A DNA stretch of 64,000 nucleotides from Alnus glutinosa (GCF_958979055.1 NC_084897.1:23835628-23899627), one strand, 5' to 3'. Counted from the stretch's first letter, positions 30,042 through 42,915 are shown. Notes: generated by a model not told the origin, from the sequence alone. A program made the numbers and translations.

Positions 30042-30663
30042 GCTTCCCTCTCGATCTCAAATTTCCCCTTGCGTCCGCAAAAGTAAATTAAGGTTGATTT
30101 CGTGGAAAGTAGGCGGAGCCTTCCTCATCCACGCGTTAACCCGTTAAAAAAACCAGCAAAGTCAGTCTCACTAACAATTAATAAATGCTCCCTCCCGGTA
30201 TATATATGAAGGGCTTTACATAGCATGCTTTGCTTATATTTTAGATACAATATTCATAAAAAAAAATTGGGGCATTAGAAATGAGGATCAGACCCGGCCC
30301 AAATGACAATTGACAAGGCTGATCAAGACAGAGAACCCCAATACAACATTTCCAAGCTCTTGCAAAGTAATTACCCAATTGTTATATTTATAAATCTTGA
30401 TGTCAGTTCTGAAAATGTAGGGGGGGGAAATGTATCCCATTGGATTTTGTAGCACAGCTGTCTGATAAATCTTGATTTCAGATTAAATCTTGATTTCAGC
30501 TCCATTACATAATCTCGCTAGACGCTAGGTTAGGACATTCAAGCAAAACAAGATCAGCTAGGTTTGTAAAAAATTTACGGAAATTGTCCAACTTACAGCT
30601 TGTTTAATTAGGCATCAAGTCATACTTCATACCTAAGCTACAGGTCGTTTAGTTTCTCAAAAA
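30042..30663 (-). other. 5' flank of ZRK-E and unit spacer
   Basis: Conserved ZRK leader blocks to about 30,190, then 30,270-30,660 matching 15,240-15,615. The TAAATCTTGAT..CAG motif is repeated three times at 30,391-30,500. No gene. Confidence 0.5.
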
Positions 30664-30985
30664 CAAGAAAATATATATATATTAAAAATTTGTTTGTATT
30701 TGGTTATTTGGATTTGTATTTTCTTTTAATAGCTATATTGGATTTGTATTTAGATTTGTTAATTTTGTACAAAAAGGTCCAAAAATTATTATTATTATTA
30801 TTTTTGAAAAAATTAAAACCGGCCCAAAGCCCAAATTAAAAAGCGGTTTTCAAACCTCTGGTTATAAACATAATAACCGCTAACCGTCTAGGTGAAAGCG
30901 ATTGCGATTGTTTAAATTCAATAACCACCTTAGGCGGTTGCAGTTAGTGATTTTAGCCAATGACCGCCTGTACACCCCTAAGCTC
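30664..30985. mobile_element. hAT element, right end only (right duplication copy)
   Basis: Matches about 16,640-16,985, ending in CTGTACACCCCTA with the same AACCGCT-type subterminal repeats. The left end and nested element present at 15,724 are missing, probably by a deletion of about 1 kb between A/T-rich stretches, since TTTCTCAAAAACAAG joins directly to AAAATATATATATATT. Confidence 0.75.
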
Positions 30986-30989
30986 TACC

Positions 30990-32020
30990 TTCACCATTCC
31001 GATCATCCAGGCATGGTGTAGTATTTCAGCCTCTTATTGCAAAGAATTATCAAACATGGAGTAGGGTAATCATTATGGCTCTCAGCACCAAGAACAAGCT
31101 CAAATTTGTTGACAGTACCATCTCTCAACTGGTGAAATCCTCCAACGATTTTCCACAATGGAGCTGTTGCAACAATATAGTAAAATCTTGGTTATTAAAT
31201 TCCATTTCTAAAGACATTTGCACTATTGTTATTTATTACAACCTTGCTAGCGACATCTGGTTGGATCTTAAAAAGTGTTTCTCCCAAACAAATGGCCCTG
31301 CATGTTTCAACTAAGGCAAGACATCAGTCGTCTTGTTTAGGGCACCATGCCAATAGCCACATATATCACAAAATTGAAGGGACTATCGGATGAACTATCA
31401 GCACTTCAGCTCAGCCTATCTTACACATGTGGTGCAGTCAAGGAGGGGCTCCAACTATAGCAATATCGGCATACTGTGAAGTTCCTTATGGCCGAGTCTT
31501 GATGAATCATATGCAGCTGTTTGTGGACATGTCCTCTTGCTGTAACCATTTCCTTCAGCCAATCGTGCCTATGCTTTGGTCCTTCAAAAGGAGCACCAAC
31601 ACAGGAAAGACAGTCGATCAGATTCTCATAAGAAGGAACGATTGAAATACAGTCATTGCGGTCGTGAAGGTCACACTACAGAACGGTGCTACCATCTTTA
31701 CAACTTCCCTCCTGCCCATCGCAAGACTAACTCTGGCTCTACATTTGGCTCAGGCCATGGTCATAAGTACCATGCTCACAAGGTTTCCACTACCAGTAGT
31801 CTCTCTTTTATACATGATTAGTGCCAACAATTCCTTGCAATTGTGATTATCGTCACTCCATAATAGTCCATGGCCCACCAAGCAAGTAGTACCGAATCAT
31901 CTCTATGTGGTACGTCTTTTGTGTTGTATGATGATTCCCAATAGATTGTTGACAATGGTGTTACTGACCATATGATATGTTCTCCTACCGCCTTGACTCA
32001 CTCATATCATCCTCATGTGT
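30990..32020 (+). mobile_element. Copia gag-protease relic, right copy
   Basis: Near-identical partner of 16,994-18,010. Readable pieces are STKNKLKFVDSTISQLVKSS, WLLNSISKDICTIVIYYN, CGREGHTTERCYHLYNF and the decayed protease region near 31,940. Stops and frameshifts partly differ from the left copy, for example the frame continues past LKKCFSQTNGP here where the left copy has a stop. Confidence 0.75.
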
Positions 32021-32254
32021 AGGCGCAAATTCTCTTTTAATAAGGTTTAACACGTGAAATTTTAATTAAAATGGGTATGGGCGGTGGGTGGGAGGAAATT
32101 GTGGAGTCAAGTTCGAACTTATGACCTTTAGTTTTGATACCATATTAAATTACTACTTATCCCAAAAGTTAAAACTAATAAAAAAATGAAAATTTAATCA
32201 TTTAATCAATACTTTAACACATACGCCATACAAGAAAAAAATATATATAAAAAG

Positions 32255-32605
32255 AGTGGAGGGGTGACTCCACCTTCACCGCCACCGTGTCATGGTGCAG
32301 GAAGGTGGAGCAACCACCTCCACGGTTCCACCACCACAAAGGGGACAGGGGGCGGCCACACCCCAACAGTAGGGTGGCTCGTGTGGCCACCCTTTGATAG
32401 AGTAGTTGGCTAATCCACCCACCTCCCAGCAGTGGGCTGAAGGCACTCTATGCTCCATCCACCCTTGTGATAGAGTAGTTGGCTAATCCACCCACCTCCC
32501 AGCAGTGGGCTGAAGGCACTCCATGCTCCATCCACCCTACAAGGGTACTGTACCCCGCCGCGAGGGACCATCGTAGATGATGGAGCCACCACGCCAACCC
32601 TCTCA
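32255..32605. repeat. GC-rich repeat, right copy, with 75-bp tandem duplication
   Basis: Partner of 18,275-18,545. A unit of about 75 bp starting TGATAGAGTAGTTGGCTAAT and ending CATCCACCCT occurs twice in tandem (about 32,394-32,540); the left copy has it once. Confidence 0.65.
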
Positions 32606-33244
32606 TCTTTATTTATTTTTTTCTTCTTTTTCTTTTATTTATTTACACGTATACATGACATGATGACTTTAATACACGTGACAATTTCATTGGTCTTACT
32701 TGAAGAATATGCCAAGTTGCACTTCAAACGTCAAAAATTTGCGATATGTCATCTGGTTAAAACTCATATCCTTAATTATCAAAATTTAAAATCTCTGGTC
32801 CCAATCTTTCACATAATCAAAGTTATAGCGGATATAAGACAACTTCCCGGAAATTTACTGATAACACTGACAGTCAACAAAGCAGCAGAAGAATAGCATC
32901 CAGATGGTCTTCAATCAAACAAAGATTCATCAAATACAAAACACCTTCAACAACTAGAATTTTATAAGGACTATGAACTCCACAGTACTAATTTTTTTAA
33001 TAGCTTTACGAGGTTTTAAATAACCTTACTTCAACTCAGACATAAGCAAATTTTTTGATTTAATCAAAACATAGATACGTCTAAGACAGGATGTCCATCT
33101 GAACATGACCTATCATCCAGCTAAAGAATCATCCTGTCATTTTCTTCATTCACATTTAAAAGCTTTCCTCCTCTTTCCTCACCCGCTTGAATTCCAAGCA
33201 TTGAACTTGCCAGCCACAAAGCAATCAAGAGTTTCAGAGACTAG

Positions 33245-36200
33245 CTAGTTTCTATTCCTGGATTTCTCCATGGCCCTGGGAGCTATGGAACAAACAAAAG
33301 GTAAGAAGTTCAGAGAACTATCAATTGCAATTTAAAAAATGTAATCACTGATAAGGGCATAAAAATAAAAATAAAAAGGTAACAAAAATTTCAGTTGACT
33401 TGCCATCATCCAAAACAACAATTCACATGATAATATTGAGTGTGATAACTGATATATGTATGACACGTGTGCATTCATAAAAATATACACACCTAAGCCA
33501 ATGGCATCAGAGCCCTTCATGATCTTCAGCCTCTTGCATGAGTCAATAAACATCCTGTAACAAACCAAGTTGCAGTGAGATGTAGGAACATACTATACAG
33601 CACGACAGAAGAATATTCAGTTCATGAACAATAAAAACAGTTTATTCAAGACAAAGATTAATATGTAATCATTTTTCAAGTAACACAAAATTCTAATTTA
33701 GGCCAAGTAATTTTTGTGCAATAGTTCAAACGTGGGAAGTGGAAACAGTAGTACAGCCTATTACTATAAGTCTTGTACAATGGCAAAATTACAGAGCTCT
33801 GAGTTCTCCATTTTGAAGTTTAGGTAACCCCAAAGCCATTGAGAAAGATATAAGTAGAACAAGAAGCTCATGTCAACATTGTAGTTATCAAAGACACCCC
33901 ACGTTTTTAAAATTCATAAGATTATCCACCTTAAATATTTGTGGATTCTAATTCACCCTAATCATGTGAATTATTTGATTTCAAGCTATCAGGTTTCAAT
34001 AGGTCCTGTATATAGTTGCTCAAATAAAGTAGGAAACCACGTGTAAGTTTTAGAATATATATGGACCGACATGCATGACAACTTGGACACCTATCAAATA
34101 ATGTACTACTGCTCCTGTATACTAAGTTCAAAAAATTTCACCATGTAAAAAGTGGAGATTTGAAAATCAGTATCCATTTAGGTGTGAGAATCCACATTAT
34201 CTTATTTTCTCTTTTACTGACTCGAGGAGAAGGGAAGTGGTGAGGAGGTTGGGTTAATATTGTGACCGGGATTTACAGTAAAAGGGGAGAAAGAAAGAAG
34301 CCAAGGTGAGAGAAAGAGAGAAATAGCGAGATCCAATTCCACATTTTTTATATCATCAAAGTCTTCCCCATTGGAGTACAAAACACACTCAAATAGACTT
34401 ACGACTGAACCATAATCTAATTGACTTTGGGCAAAGCTCATTTATTGAATAACAAAAACAATCTTCACCCTTGAAAATTAAATAAACATAAAACTAAATA
34501 CTAATAAGTAATAACCCAATTAACTAATAGGACCTAAATAAAAGTGCATGGACCAATATTACCAGAATTAAAAAAAAAAAAAAAAGAAAGTAGAAAGAGA
34601 AGAAGAAGAAGATAGAATTGATTGCTAAAATTAAAGAAGACTAAATTAAAGTAAAATTCGTGTCTCGCCCCTTGCATCAACTCTCCACTTTGTCGCAAAG
34701 TCTTGTTCTTTTTACAAGTGTAATAGATAAAAATTCACATTCGCCATGACCTCTAGAACTAACAGAGTCAAAGCAAGATGAGTTAATCTAAATCTATCAA
34801 TAAGATATAGGCCTTTGACTTTTCCAACCTCAGCCTTAACATTATTCAGTAATAGAAGACAAATTTTGTAATTTCACATGATTAGGCACATCAAATTCAA
34901 AATGCTTCTGCTGAAATCTCAAAGTCCATTTTTCTTTTATACATCACTTATAATTTCATTGCTATTTACTAATTTATTTCAAGGGAAACAATAGGAGGAG
35001 CATGAAGGTAGATGAAAAAGATAGAAATGACAGATCAACACTTACTCCCACGGAACATCCCCTACAAGCATCCAGTCACCATCTTTATCCTCATATGTAA
35101 GTACATATTCCGATCCGTGCAAAAGATCTCTTAACTTGGTCTCACTCAGCATTTCCCTCCCTGGTGCTCCTTGGGATCCACATTGACCTGATGTCATAAT
35201 AAAGAATAGTAACCAAATCTAGGCAAAAATTAAGTGTTGTCCTTATTCGAACAATAAGGATGATAATCCCACAAATTTAATTTTTTTAATAATATTAAAT
35301 ATGTACAAAAGCATATTGCCATTATGATAAAAGCTAAAACATTCTCTCACCTATGGTGAAACAGCTGAACATCTTCTCAAGAGCAGTTGACAGCTCTTGA
35401 TACGTAGAGTAGGTTCTCAGATCTACCTTCCTGAGATAGGGAGCACCATCCATGCTGACCTTCACAAAAAGTGCACCTGGACCTGGTTTCCCATCAACTT
35501 CATCATTGTTCTTCGAAGTGGTGGCCAATGAATTCTTCCTAAATGATCTTATTGGAGGCCAACCAACAACCTGTGCCCTGTCATGGGGGGGAATTAGATA
35601 TAAATTATGAACAAAGCAAAATATTCATTATTCGTAAATTACTCTATTACGACAAAAAATAAAATTGAGAACTTTCCGAGTAGCATTCTTCACTTACTTG
35701 GGAGCTGGAGCACTGCTGTTGCCATTAGTAGCAGTATTGTTGTTGTGGCTAGTTCCATTGGTGGCATGAGGACGTTCCTGCAACACCTTTGTGGGCAACT
35801 CTTTCATTATGGGTGACTGAGCCCCAGAAGGCCTGGATGATAGCACTACATTCATCCCTGAACTACCAGGAAACTTTCCTTGCCCCACAGATTGTGGAGA
35901 TTCAGAATCAGAAACTGCATGATACATCCAATTCCCTGTGGTATACACAGAACTTTTTACCTCTGAGAATCCATCCACAGTGTCAGAGAAACCTCTCTTG
36001 TTGCCTGAAACAACATTCTTCTGTGATGACGAGCAGATTCCTTCCTTTGAAGGAAGTAAGGGAAACAGTGGCTTCTCATCAAGTTTCCCTGTGTTCAGCA
36101 AGCAAAGCTCAGGTTTTCGATCAGGTGATTGGGATCCAGGAAGGCCAAGCCGCAATTCTGTAGCCTTCAAGTTAAGATTGTTCTTTTTCTCTTCTGACAA

Positions 36201-36368
36201 GCTCGAGACAGGAGAACTATCTACCGAAGAACAATCTGACAAACCCATGTAATTGCGTTCTTTTAATCCTGAGCCATTTTGGGAGATACAGTCCATAGAG
36301 GGTGACGAAGCCACTAGAGAGACATTGCTCTGCTCTCCCTCCTCAGCACTCAGCAGCGGAGGAGACAT
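33245..36368 (-). CDS. Aux/IAA auxin-response repressor, IAA8/9/27-like, 379 aa, five coding exons
   Basis: Coding exons: 36368-35698, 35577-35351, 35187-35046, 33554-33493, 33282-33245. Junctions are GT-AG and the sum is 1140 nt (379 codons and TAG). Aux/IAA proteins are nuclear repressors that bind ARF transcription factors, recruit TOPLESS, and are degraded through TIR1/AFB when auxin is present. Domain I carries the EAR motif ([14 protein letters not shown], 65-78). Domain II degron is [14 protein letters not shown] (226-239). The PB1 domain (III and IV) runs from [11 protein letters not shown] (about 258) through [16 protein letters not shown] to [19 protein letters not shown] (acidic face) and [20 protein letters not shown]. 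Length and the long Ser-rich N-terminus fit the IAA8/IAA9 clade; which member is unknown. It is the only complete Aux/IAA in this window. The intron between exons 3 and 4 is about 1.5 kb. Confidence 0.92.
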
Positions 36369-37680
36369 CAGATTCCAATATTTTCAACTGTTTTGGAAGA
36401 GAAAAATCCACCTTCAACCCACATATTTAATTGCCAAAATATGAAAACAAGTAGTAATTTATAAGCGGAAGATTAATTTGAGAACTCAAAATTTCCACAT
36501 GACAAATAAGAACTCTGTCAAGCACATCCCCTGGCTTTTGGTAATGATACCATGCAAATTAGTCAATAAATCAGACGACCAGAACAACAAGGTCCCAGAT
36601 CACATACCTTTCCTGTTTCTTATGTTCGGGAAGAAATTAGTCGAAATAACTAGAGTACGAGTTGATAGCTTATCAGAAAAAAAAAAAATTACAGATTCTA
36701 AGACCCAAAATCCGTTAAACTTTGCTTTCAGAGAGAAGAAAAATACTAGTAGTTAAGCTAATTCTAACAATAAGCGACGTTGAATTGGTAAAAAACAAAA
36801 ACTTGAAATAGTTGAAAATAAAAGGTTAAATTTAAGGGGGGGGGGGGAAGGGGTCATAGTAACGACCAAGTCCAAAACCCTTTGCCGACCCTGCTACAAC
36901 CAATAAGTTATGGCAAAATAATATGCCATTAAAAATGATCAGATTCTTCTCCAATATGAAAGTTCATACCAAAGACAACAAAGAGACTCCAAAACATAAG
37001 CATCACACACAAATGATGAGATCAGAGGATAGTAAGCTCAATCAACGTTCTAAAACCCAAAATAACACCAAATTCAACTGCTTTCTTATCTGCACGAGCT
37101 GAGCTTTCCTGAAAATTCAGAAAGTTAATACAGAATGTAGTTAACTCTTTTTTCTTTCTCATTTCCTCACTTTTCTCAGCAGCCAAACAGACTCCAGGAA
37201 AAAAAAAAAAAAAAAGGTTAACCGAAAATAATGTACAATAACAAAGAAATCCAAAGAAAAAGCAAAAAAGAAAAGAAAAATCAACCTCAGGATATTTCTA
37301 AAATTAAAAATTTAAAAAAAAAAAAAAAAAAGGGAATCAACCAACAGCTACTTATAGATTCAACTCAAACTCTGATTTCAAGCGAAACGAAGCTAAACGT
37401 CAAGCATATAATCAACTACAAAAATAAATAAATAAAGCCGAAAGTGAAGATTCAAAACAAGTACCTGAGCTTTTTTGTGGATCAGACAAGGAAGAGAAGT
37501 CCGATCAACGCTTTTGAAATCCTTCAGAAAATGCACGAGACGTAGAGATGCAAAAGCAGAGAGCGGAGCCGGGGGAGAGAGAGAGAGAGAGAGCTCAAGG
37601 CCCTTCCATTAAGCAGAAAGCAACGGAAGAAGAAAGCGTTAGGCTGTGCTCGCCGAGAAACCCGAAGCTGAGAAATTAAA
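36369..37680 (-). promoter_or_regulatory. Aux/IAA spliced 5' leader
   Basis: The ATG exon likely begins at 36387 (acceptor AAAACAG). Donor-like AAAG/GTATGTG near 36,608 and GCTCAG/GTACTTG at 37,465 suggest one or two leader introns. A probable first exon, 37,465-37,670, has a (GA)n tract (about 37,575-37,592). A poly-G run at about 36,836-36,848 and A-runs are in the intron. Sequence upstream of 37,680 would hold the promoter, but I saw no clear TATA or auxin-response pair. Confidence 0.5.
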
Positions 37681-39600
37681 AATTGCGTAAAGGGCAAACC
37701 GGCAAATAGAGCAAAAAGTTGGCATTATTTTTCTAATTTTCAATCTCCTAAATGAAGAACGGTTTTGTTTTGTACTGCGGCGGTATACGAGAGGAATATG
37801 ATCCGACGGTTCCCATTAACTGTCAATAAAATCATGATGATCTGCTTTTAATTTTTCTTTTTTTTGATAATATGTCCTCCCATCTTCAACCCGTGTCCCT
37901 TCGTAGGTAAAAAGTACGTATTTTTTTAATAATATGTATTTTTCACTTTTTTTTTTTTTAATAAATGATAAAAATATATATATATATTTTTTTATTTTCT
38001 TTAATGGGAGGTAAAGAAAATCTTTTAACGTAGGAAATTTCTGTCTTCGAAAGAACACGAAAAACGGTGGCTGATTCTGGCTTTCTAGTTGGGGCTAAAT
38101 CCCGCTGGTTTGCAGGTCAAAGGTCGCTTTTGCCCTCGCCCTTATTTGTCCTAAAAGTCTAAAACTAACCATAATATGGCTACACACTCCTCCTTTTTCA
38201 CACTTATTTCTCAACACTTTATGTGATTTTTAAAATCATCATTAATTTTAATATAAATTTTTATTAAATTTTAATTCAATTGTGATTTTAAAAGTCACCT
38301 AAAAATATAAAAAAAAAAATTAAAAAAAAAAAATGGGTGTTCGTTATGTTGTTTTTAGAAATGCTAGAATCTTTCAATTTTTTTTTTTTTTAGATTTTTT
38401 TATGCTGATATGATATTTTTTTTTAATTAAAAAAACTACAATTTAATTTTTTTATCTTATTTTTATTAAAAACATATAATGTCATGTCAAAATAAAATGA
38501 CCTTAAAAATATGAAAAAACTCTAGCATTACCCGTGTGTTTCTTTTACTCGTCCTCTGTTGCTTGCATTTCTGTGAGAGGTGGCAGTATTTGCGCAGATG
38601 GGAAAGCTACTTCGCTTGACCTCTCCAAAATGCCCAATTGATAAAAAAAAAATAAAAATAAAAAATAAAATAAAAATAAAAAATAAAAAAAAAAAAAGAA
38701 AAAAAAAAGAGGTAATTTGGGTCTTGGGATATATTTTAATATATGAACTTTACTTACTCGTCCTTTCTTCTTTATTATTTAATAAAAAAAATTATTATGC
38801 TTTATTTGAAATGCAACTGAAATTTAATTATATAATAAATAACATTAATTTAATTATGCTCTATCCGAATGGCTCTCTTATTCTTTACTATCATTTTATA
38901 TTAACATTACATTCTAAAAGTTTTATCAAACTAGCCGAGAACGACTCATGGTCCAAACACCCTTTACATTATGTATTTTGATTTTTTTTTTTTTTTTAAT
39001 GTTTAGAATTGTATGTTAATAATTTTCTTTTGTGATTGAGCCTTGTTTTGTTATTTTCTAAATTATCAAGGTTTCTTTCATTTACCAGGTAATGACTCCT
39101 GGTCAAAAATATGACGTGTTGTCTCCTTTTTGATATTTTTGGGTCCAATAATGACTAGTGGCAGGAAACACCTTCAGGCTTCAAGTGACAAAAGAAATGG
39201 GTAGGTCATGTCAAGTGATATATGCTGTGGACATAAGGAAAGAGAAGAGGTTTTAGGTGTTTATTCAATTCGACTTTCCTTAAAACTGAGTTTCATTTAT
39301 AATGGCAAGTATAATCGAAGATCCCAAGACATCAAAACTAACAGACAGTTGCAGAAATAATTAATAATTGCAAATTCAACCACTACTAAGTCATGAGTCA
39401 TGACTCACAAAATGTCCATAAACGTAGAGAGTTGTAATATTTAATGTGACATTGAATATGAGAATAATTTTTATATTTTCAATAATATTTATGTTATAAG
39501 TTGTTTGTTACTGTCTTTTACTTAAGAATAAAAAACAAAATCATTAACAAACATGACGGTAGGTTGTCTCTTTAACCTCATAAAAATACAAAATTTATAA
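37680..39600. other. AT-rich intergenic sequence
   Basis: Nothing recognisable as a gene. It has many A and T runs (38,320-38,460, 38,641-38,712). It includes the presumed promoter region of the Aux/IAA gene at its left edge. Confidence 0.6.
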
Positions 39601-39720
39601 TCAAATACAATTTTAATTTTTTCGAATTTGAAATAATTCAGATATGTGATTGTAAGAGACCACTTATGAGATTCATCCGATAAAATAAAAATTGAACTAT
39701 CCAACTACTTATATCCGGAG
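39600..39720. repeat. Dispersed MITE-like repeat, inverted copy
   Basis: Reads as the reverse complement of the repeat at 2800-2930 (TGTGATTGTAAGAGACCACTTATGAGAT, then AAATAAAAATTGAACTATCCAACTACTTAT). Confidence 0.5.
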
Positions 39721-41338
39721 TTGGACAATGTGAAAAGAGCAAATTTTAGAAATAATGTAAAAACCCTTTAGAATTTTTTATTTTTTATTTTTTTAAAAAA
39801 AGGGGGTCAAAAGAAAGAAAAATTCGAAATGATAAATTTTAATTTATTTAATTTGAAAAAAAAAAAAAAAAAGGATAAGATTGACATAACGTGAAATAGA
39901 AAGGGCGAAGAGGGAAAATGGGAAGGAGGGAGAAAGAGAGTGGGTGTGAAGTGGCGTAGAGAGCATTTAATGGGGAGAGGTAGGATAAAGGCAGGAGGGG
40001 GGACAGAGGAAAACAGGGGAAATAGGTGTGATTGGGGGACAAGAAAGCGGCATTTGAAGTCAGTTTGCCGGGCGGTGACGGGGACATCTAACCTCCCCCT
40101 CATCACTTTCCCTTTCCATCATTACCCCTCTTGTCTACTTAATTGTTTTTTTGGCTGAAAGTCTTATATATACTATACTAAAATATCTCCCAACCATCAT
40201 TGACTGCAACTGCTTTTGCACGCTTGGTTCATCTTACTTGCATAGTTGCATGCCACCGTAACCGCCCATCATCACCCTCGCATCACCCCACGTCACCAAT
40301 ATACACAATTAATAATATTGTTTTCTCTCCTTCCTAATTAAATATTAATTACAAATGCGATTGATCGATTCTTCATCAAATATTGACTCCCGCAATCCTA
40401 ATTTTTAATTTTTGTCATTTAAGACCTAAATAAAAAGTTTATTCTTATAGCTAAATTTGAACTAAAAAATTGGTACAATTAGCCGTATACAATAGAAGTT
40501 TATTCATCCATCTGATTTTGAATTGCTTGATTTTTTTTTTTTTTGTAAAGGTGATAATAGTGTGACCCATAACGTTGCTAAGCTTGCTGTTTTTATGTTT
40601 CTTCACCAGTTGTGAATTATCTCTTTTCTTAGTTCTTTGGATAATTATTCAAACAGCTAATTATATCTGATTTTTTCAGTCAATCCCCACCCCCCCCCCC
40701 CCTCTCTCTCTCTATATATAATAGAAAGGGATGTGGGGGAATGAACATAGCCGTTTGAATCAATAAATACTCAATAAAATCCCCCGGAGAATTTCAAATT
40801 TTTAATATGTTTATACATCATGTCTTTTTTTATTTTTTATTTTTGGTGTCGTGAAGATATTAGGAATAATAAGGGTAGGTTTTGATGTATGTGAAACTTC
40901 ATATACTCAACTTAATTAGTGTTTAGAGAATTAAATTATTATTTTTTATCAGCTTAAATTGTTAAGAGAATCAATGATTTAACATAGTATTATAACTAAT
41001 ATCTTAAATTCAAATAGTGATTCTATAGTTTATTTTCCAATTTCAGTTTAATACTCTAAATTTGAGCCCACACATAATATAAAGTATTAAAATGTTAATT
41101 AAATTATTAAATTCACAATTTCTTATTGTGTTAAGCTTTTGAAACAACGGATAAATTAACATATAATCCTATAACAGTGTCGTCAAGTTTGATATCCTTC
41201 TAAGTTTTATCAATATTCAATTTTGAAAATTCCTCATTTTAGAAATAAATAAGAATTTGGCTCAATTGCTTTTTCTTTACTAAATTGTAATCCTACTTAG
41301 GTTTACTTTGAGACACGTTCTATCAGCTTCTTTTTTGC

Positions 41339-41375
<37 letters not shown>

Positions 41376-42740
41376 TAACCAAAAGTTATAACTTAAATCT
41401 AGAGTTGTATTCCCCTTAACCAAAAGTCATAACTTATATTTTCTTTTTCATTCCTCTGACATTTATTTGAAACAGTATTTAAATTATTTATCTTTCTTTT
41501 CTTTTTTACCTATTATTTAATTTAAAGAATATTTAAAAAGTATAAGAAAATGATAAGAAAAATTATTGTGACGCTCATTTAAATAATGACTCATAAAGTG
41601 ATTTGGTTTTTTAAATTTAAAAAATAAAAAATAAAGAAAATAGCTGCCAAGGCTCTAAGAACGAGTTTAGCCTATGACATTAATATACAACACAAAAATA
41701 TTTCATACGGTGTTTGTTAATAATTTTTGTTTTACGTATTTTGTCGTTTCTTCTTTAAGTTAAAGATATTAACAAATAACCAGAAATTTAAAAAAAAAAA
41801 AAAAAAAAAAAAAGTACTCATTAAAACATAAAAAACTGAATTTTACCTTTATGGCTTTATATCACATTTAAATGCTTAAAAAATAATAATAATAAAAAAC
41901 TCCAAATTCAATTCATTTCGTATGGTATGGGACTATGAGTATAATGAAAGTGGCGGTGACCAAAATAATAATTTAATAAAAAAATGTGTGGGGTAGTACT
42001 TTGGGGTTTAGGGCCACAGATTGCGGTGCTGTGCCACGACAATGGGACCCAATGCCGGGAGACTCCCGCTTTTGCCGGTCACTAAAGTTCTAACCCCGGT
42101 TTACATAACCATGGCTAAAAGAGTCACATTATTTAACCACGGTTGAGGTACCGTGAGGTTTCTGATCAGCCAGTTGAGTAATTGGTGATGGTTCCAAAGC
42201 AGAGACGTCAGATAAGCGTCCGAGACTAGGCAGTAGGCACACTTTTTTCTGAAGGTCTGTATCATCCAATAAGGGACTGACACGTTTTTATTAGCTGGAA
42301 GCTTTTGTGACAGGCATAATGGCACGTGGACTCTGACTGACGGGGATAGGGCCTGGGCTTCAAGGTCAATGAGGCTGACGAAGTAGGGGCCCGCTTTAAC
42401 ACGCTCCTCTCTGCTACTTCACGTGTGAAAGATACGTAGCTTGAATATGCTTTGGCTTTTGAACCAAAAAAGAAAAAAGAAAAAGAAAATAAAATCTATT
42501 TTTGTTTTCACAAGAGCAGACAAAAAAAAAAAATTAAAATTAAAATTCTTATATTTATTGACTTGTAGCTACTACCACGAAATGACGTCAGGAATCCATA
42601 CGTTCTAGGCTTCTGGCCATGAATGGTTTTGGGAAAATGAAAATAGTTTTGAGGAAACCTTTTTCTTTTTCTTTTTCTTTTTTTTCTTCTTTTTTTTTTT
42701 ATTTTTTTATTTTTTTTTTATTTTATTTTATTGAAGTCTA
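39720..42740. other. Intergenic; simple repeats, no supported gene
   Basis: 39,890-40,100 is purine-rich on the plus strand (GGGAAAATGGGAAGGAGG..). 40,688-40,702 is a C-run followed by (CT)n. 41,337-41,374 is (AAT)n. 41,790-41,813 is a poly-A tract. A moderately GC-richer island at 42,000-42,420 holds CACGTG (about 42,323) and ACGTGT motifs, but no open frame that I recognise; it could be a decayed promoter or gene remnant. Confidence 0.5.
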
Positions 42741-42754
42741 AATAAAAGTTGGTG

Positions 42755-42915
42755 ATTATGCAGTTCAAGGGCGGACCTACATGTGAGCCGGGCCTTCTAA
42801 GCTCTAAGGCTGGATTCGCCATTTTTTTTACCAAATCAATTTTATTTATTTATTTTTGTTTTTATTTTTTTTAATTTGACCCTCCCATATTTATAAGGCT
42901 GAATTCGCCACTGAT
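42755..42915. repeat. Short dispersed repeat with GGATTCGCCA-type ends
   Basis: The segment AGGGCGGACCTACATGTGAGCC ... GGCTGGATTCGCCATTTTT ... AAGGCTGAATTCGCCACTG has internal repeated motifs typical of small plant transposon remnants. Resembles, in style, the elements at 47,605-47,790 and 63,420-63,600. Class unknown. Confidence 0.35.

Larger units (their letters stand above)
28730..37680. repeat. Segmental duplication, right copy (ZRK-E to intact Aux/IAA)
   Basis: Partner of 13,560-22,850. The offset is about 15.17 kb at the ZRK gene, about 14.0 kb around the Copia gag relic (because the left end of the hAT is deleted here), and about 14.83 kb in the Aux/IAA leader (because the left copy lost 761 bp in the gene). 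It ends near 37,680, after which the sequence (AGAAATTAAAAATTGCG) is unique. Confidence 0.85.

Noticed and set aside
39807-40158. Overlapping frames near 40 kb
   Set aside because: Low-complexity purine/pyrimidine sequence; no start context, no recognisable domain.
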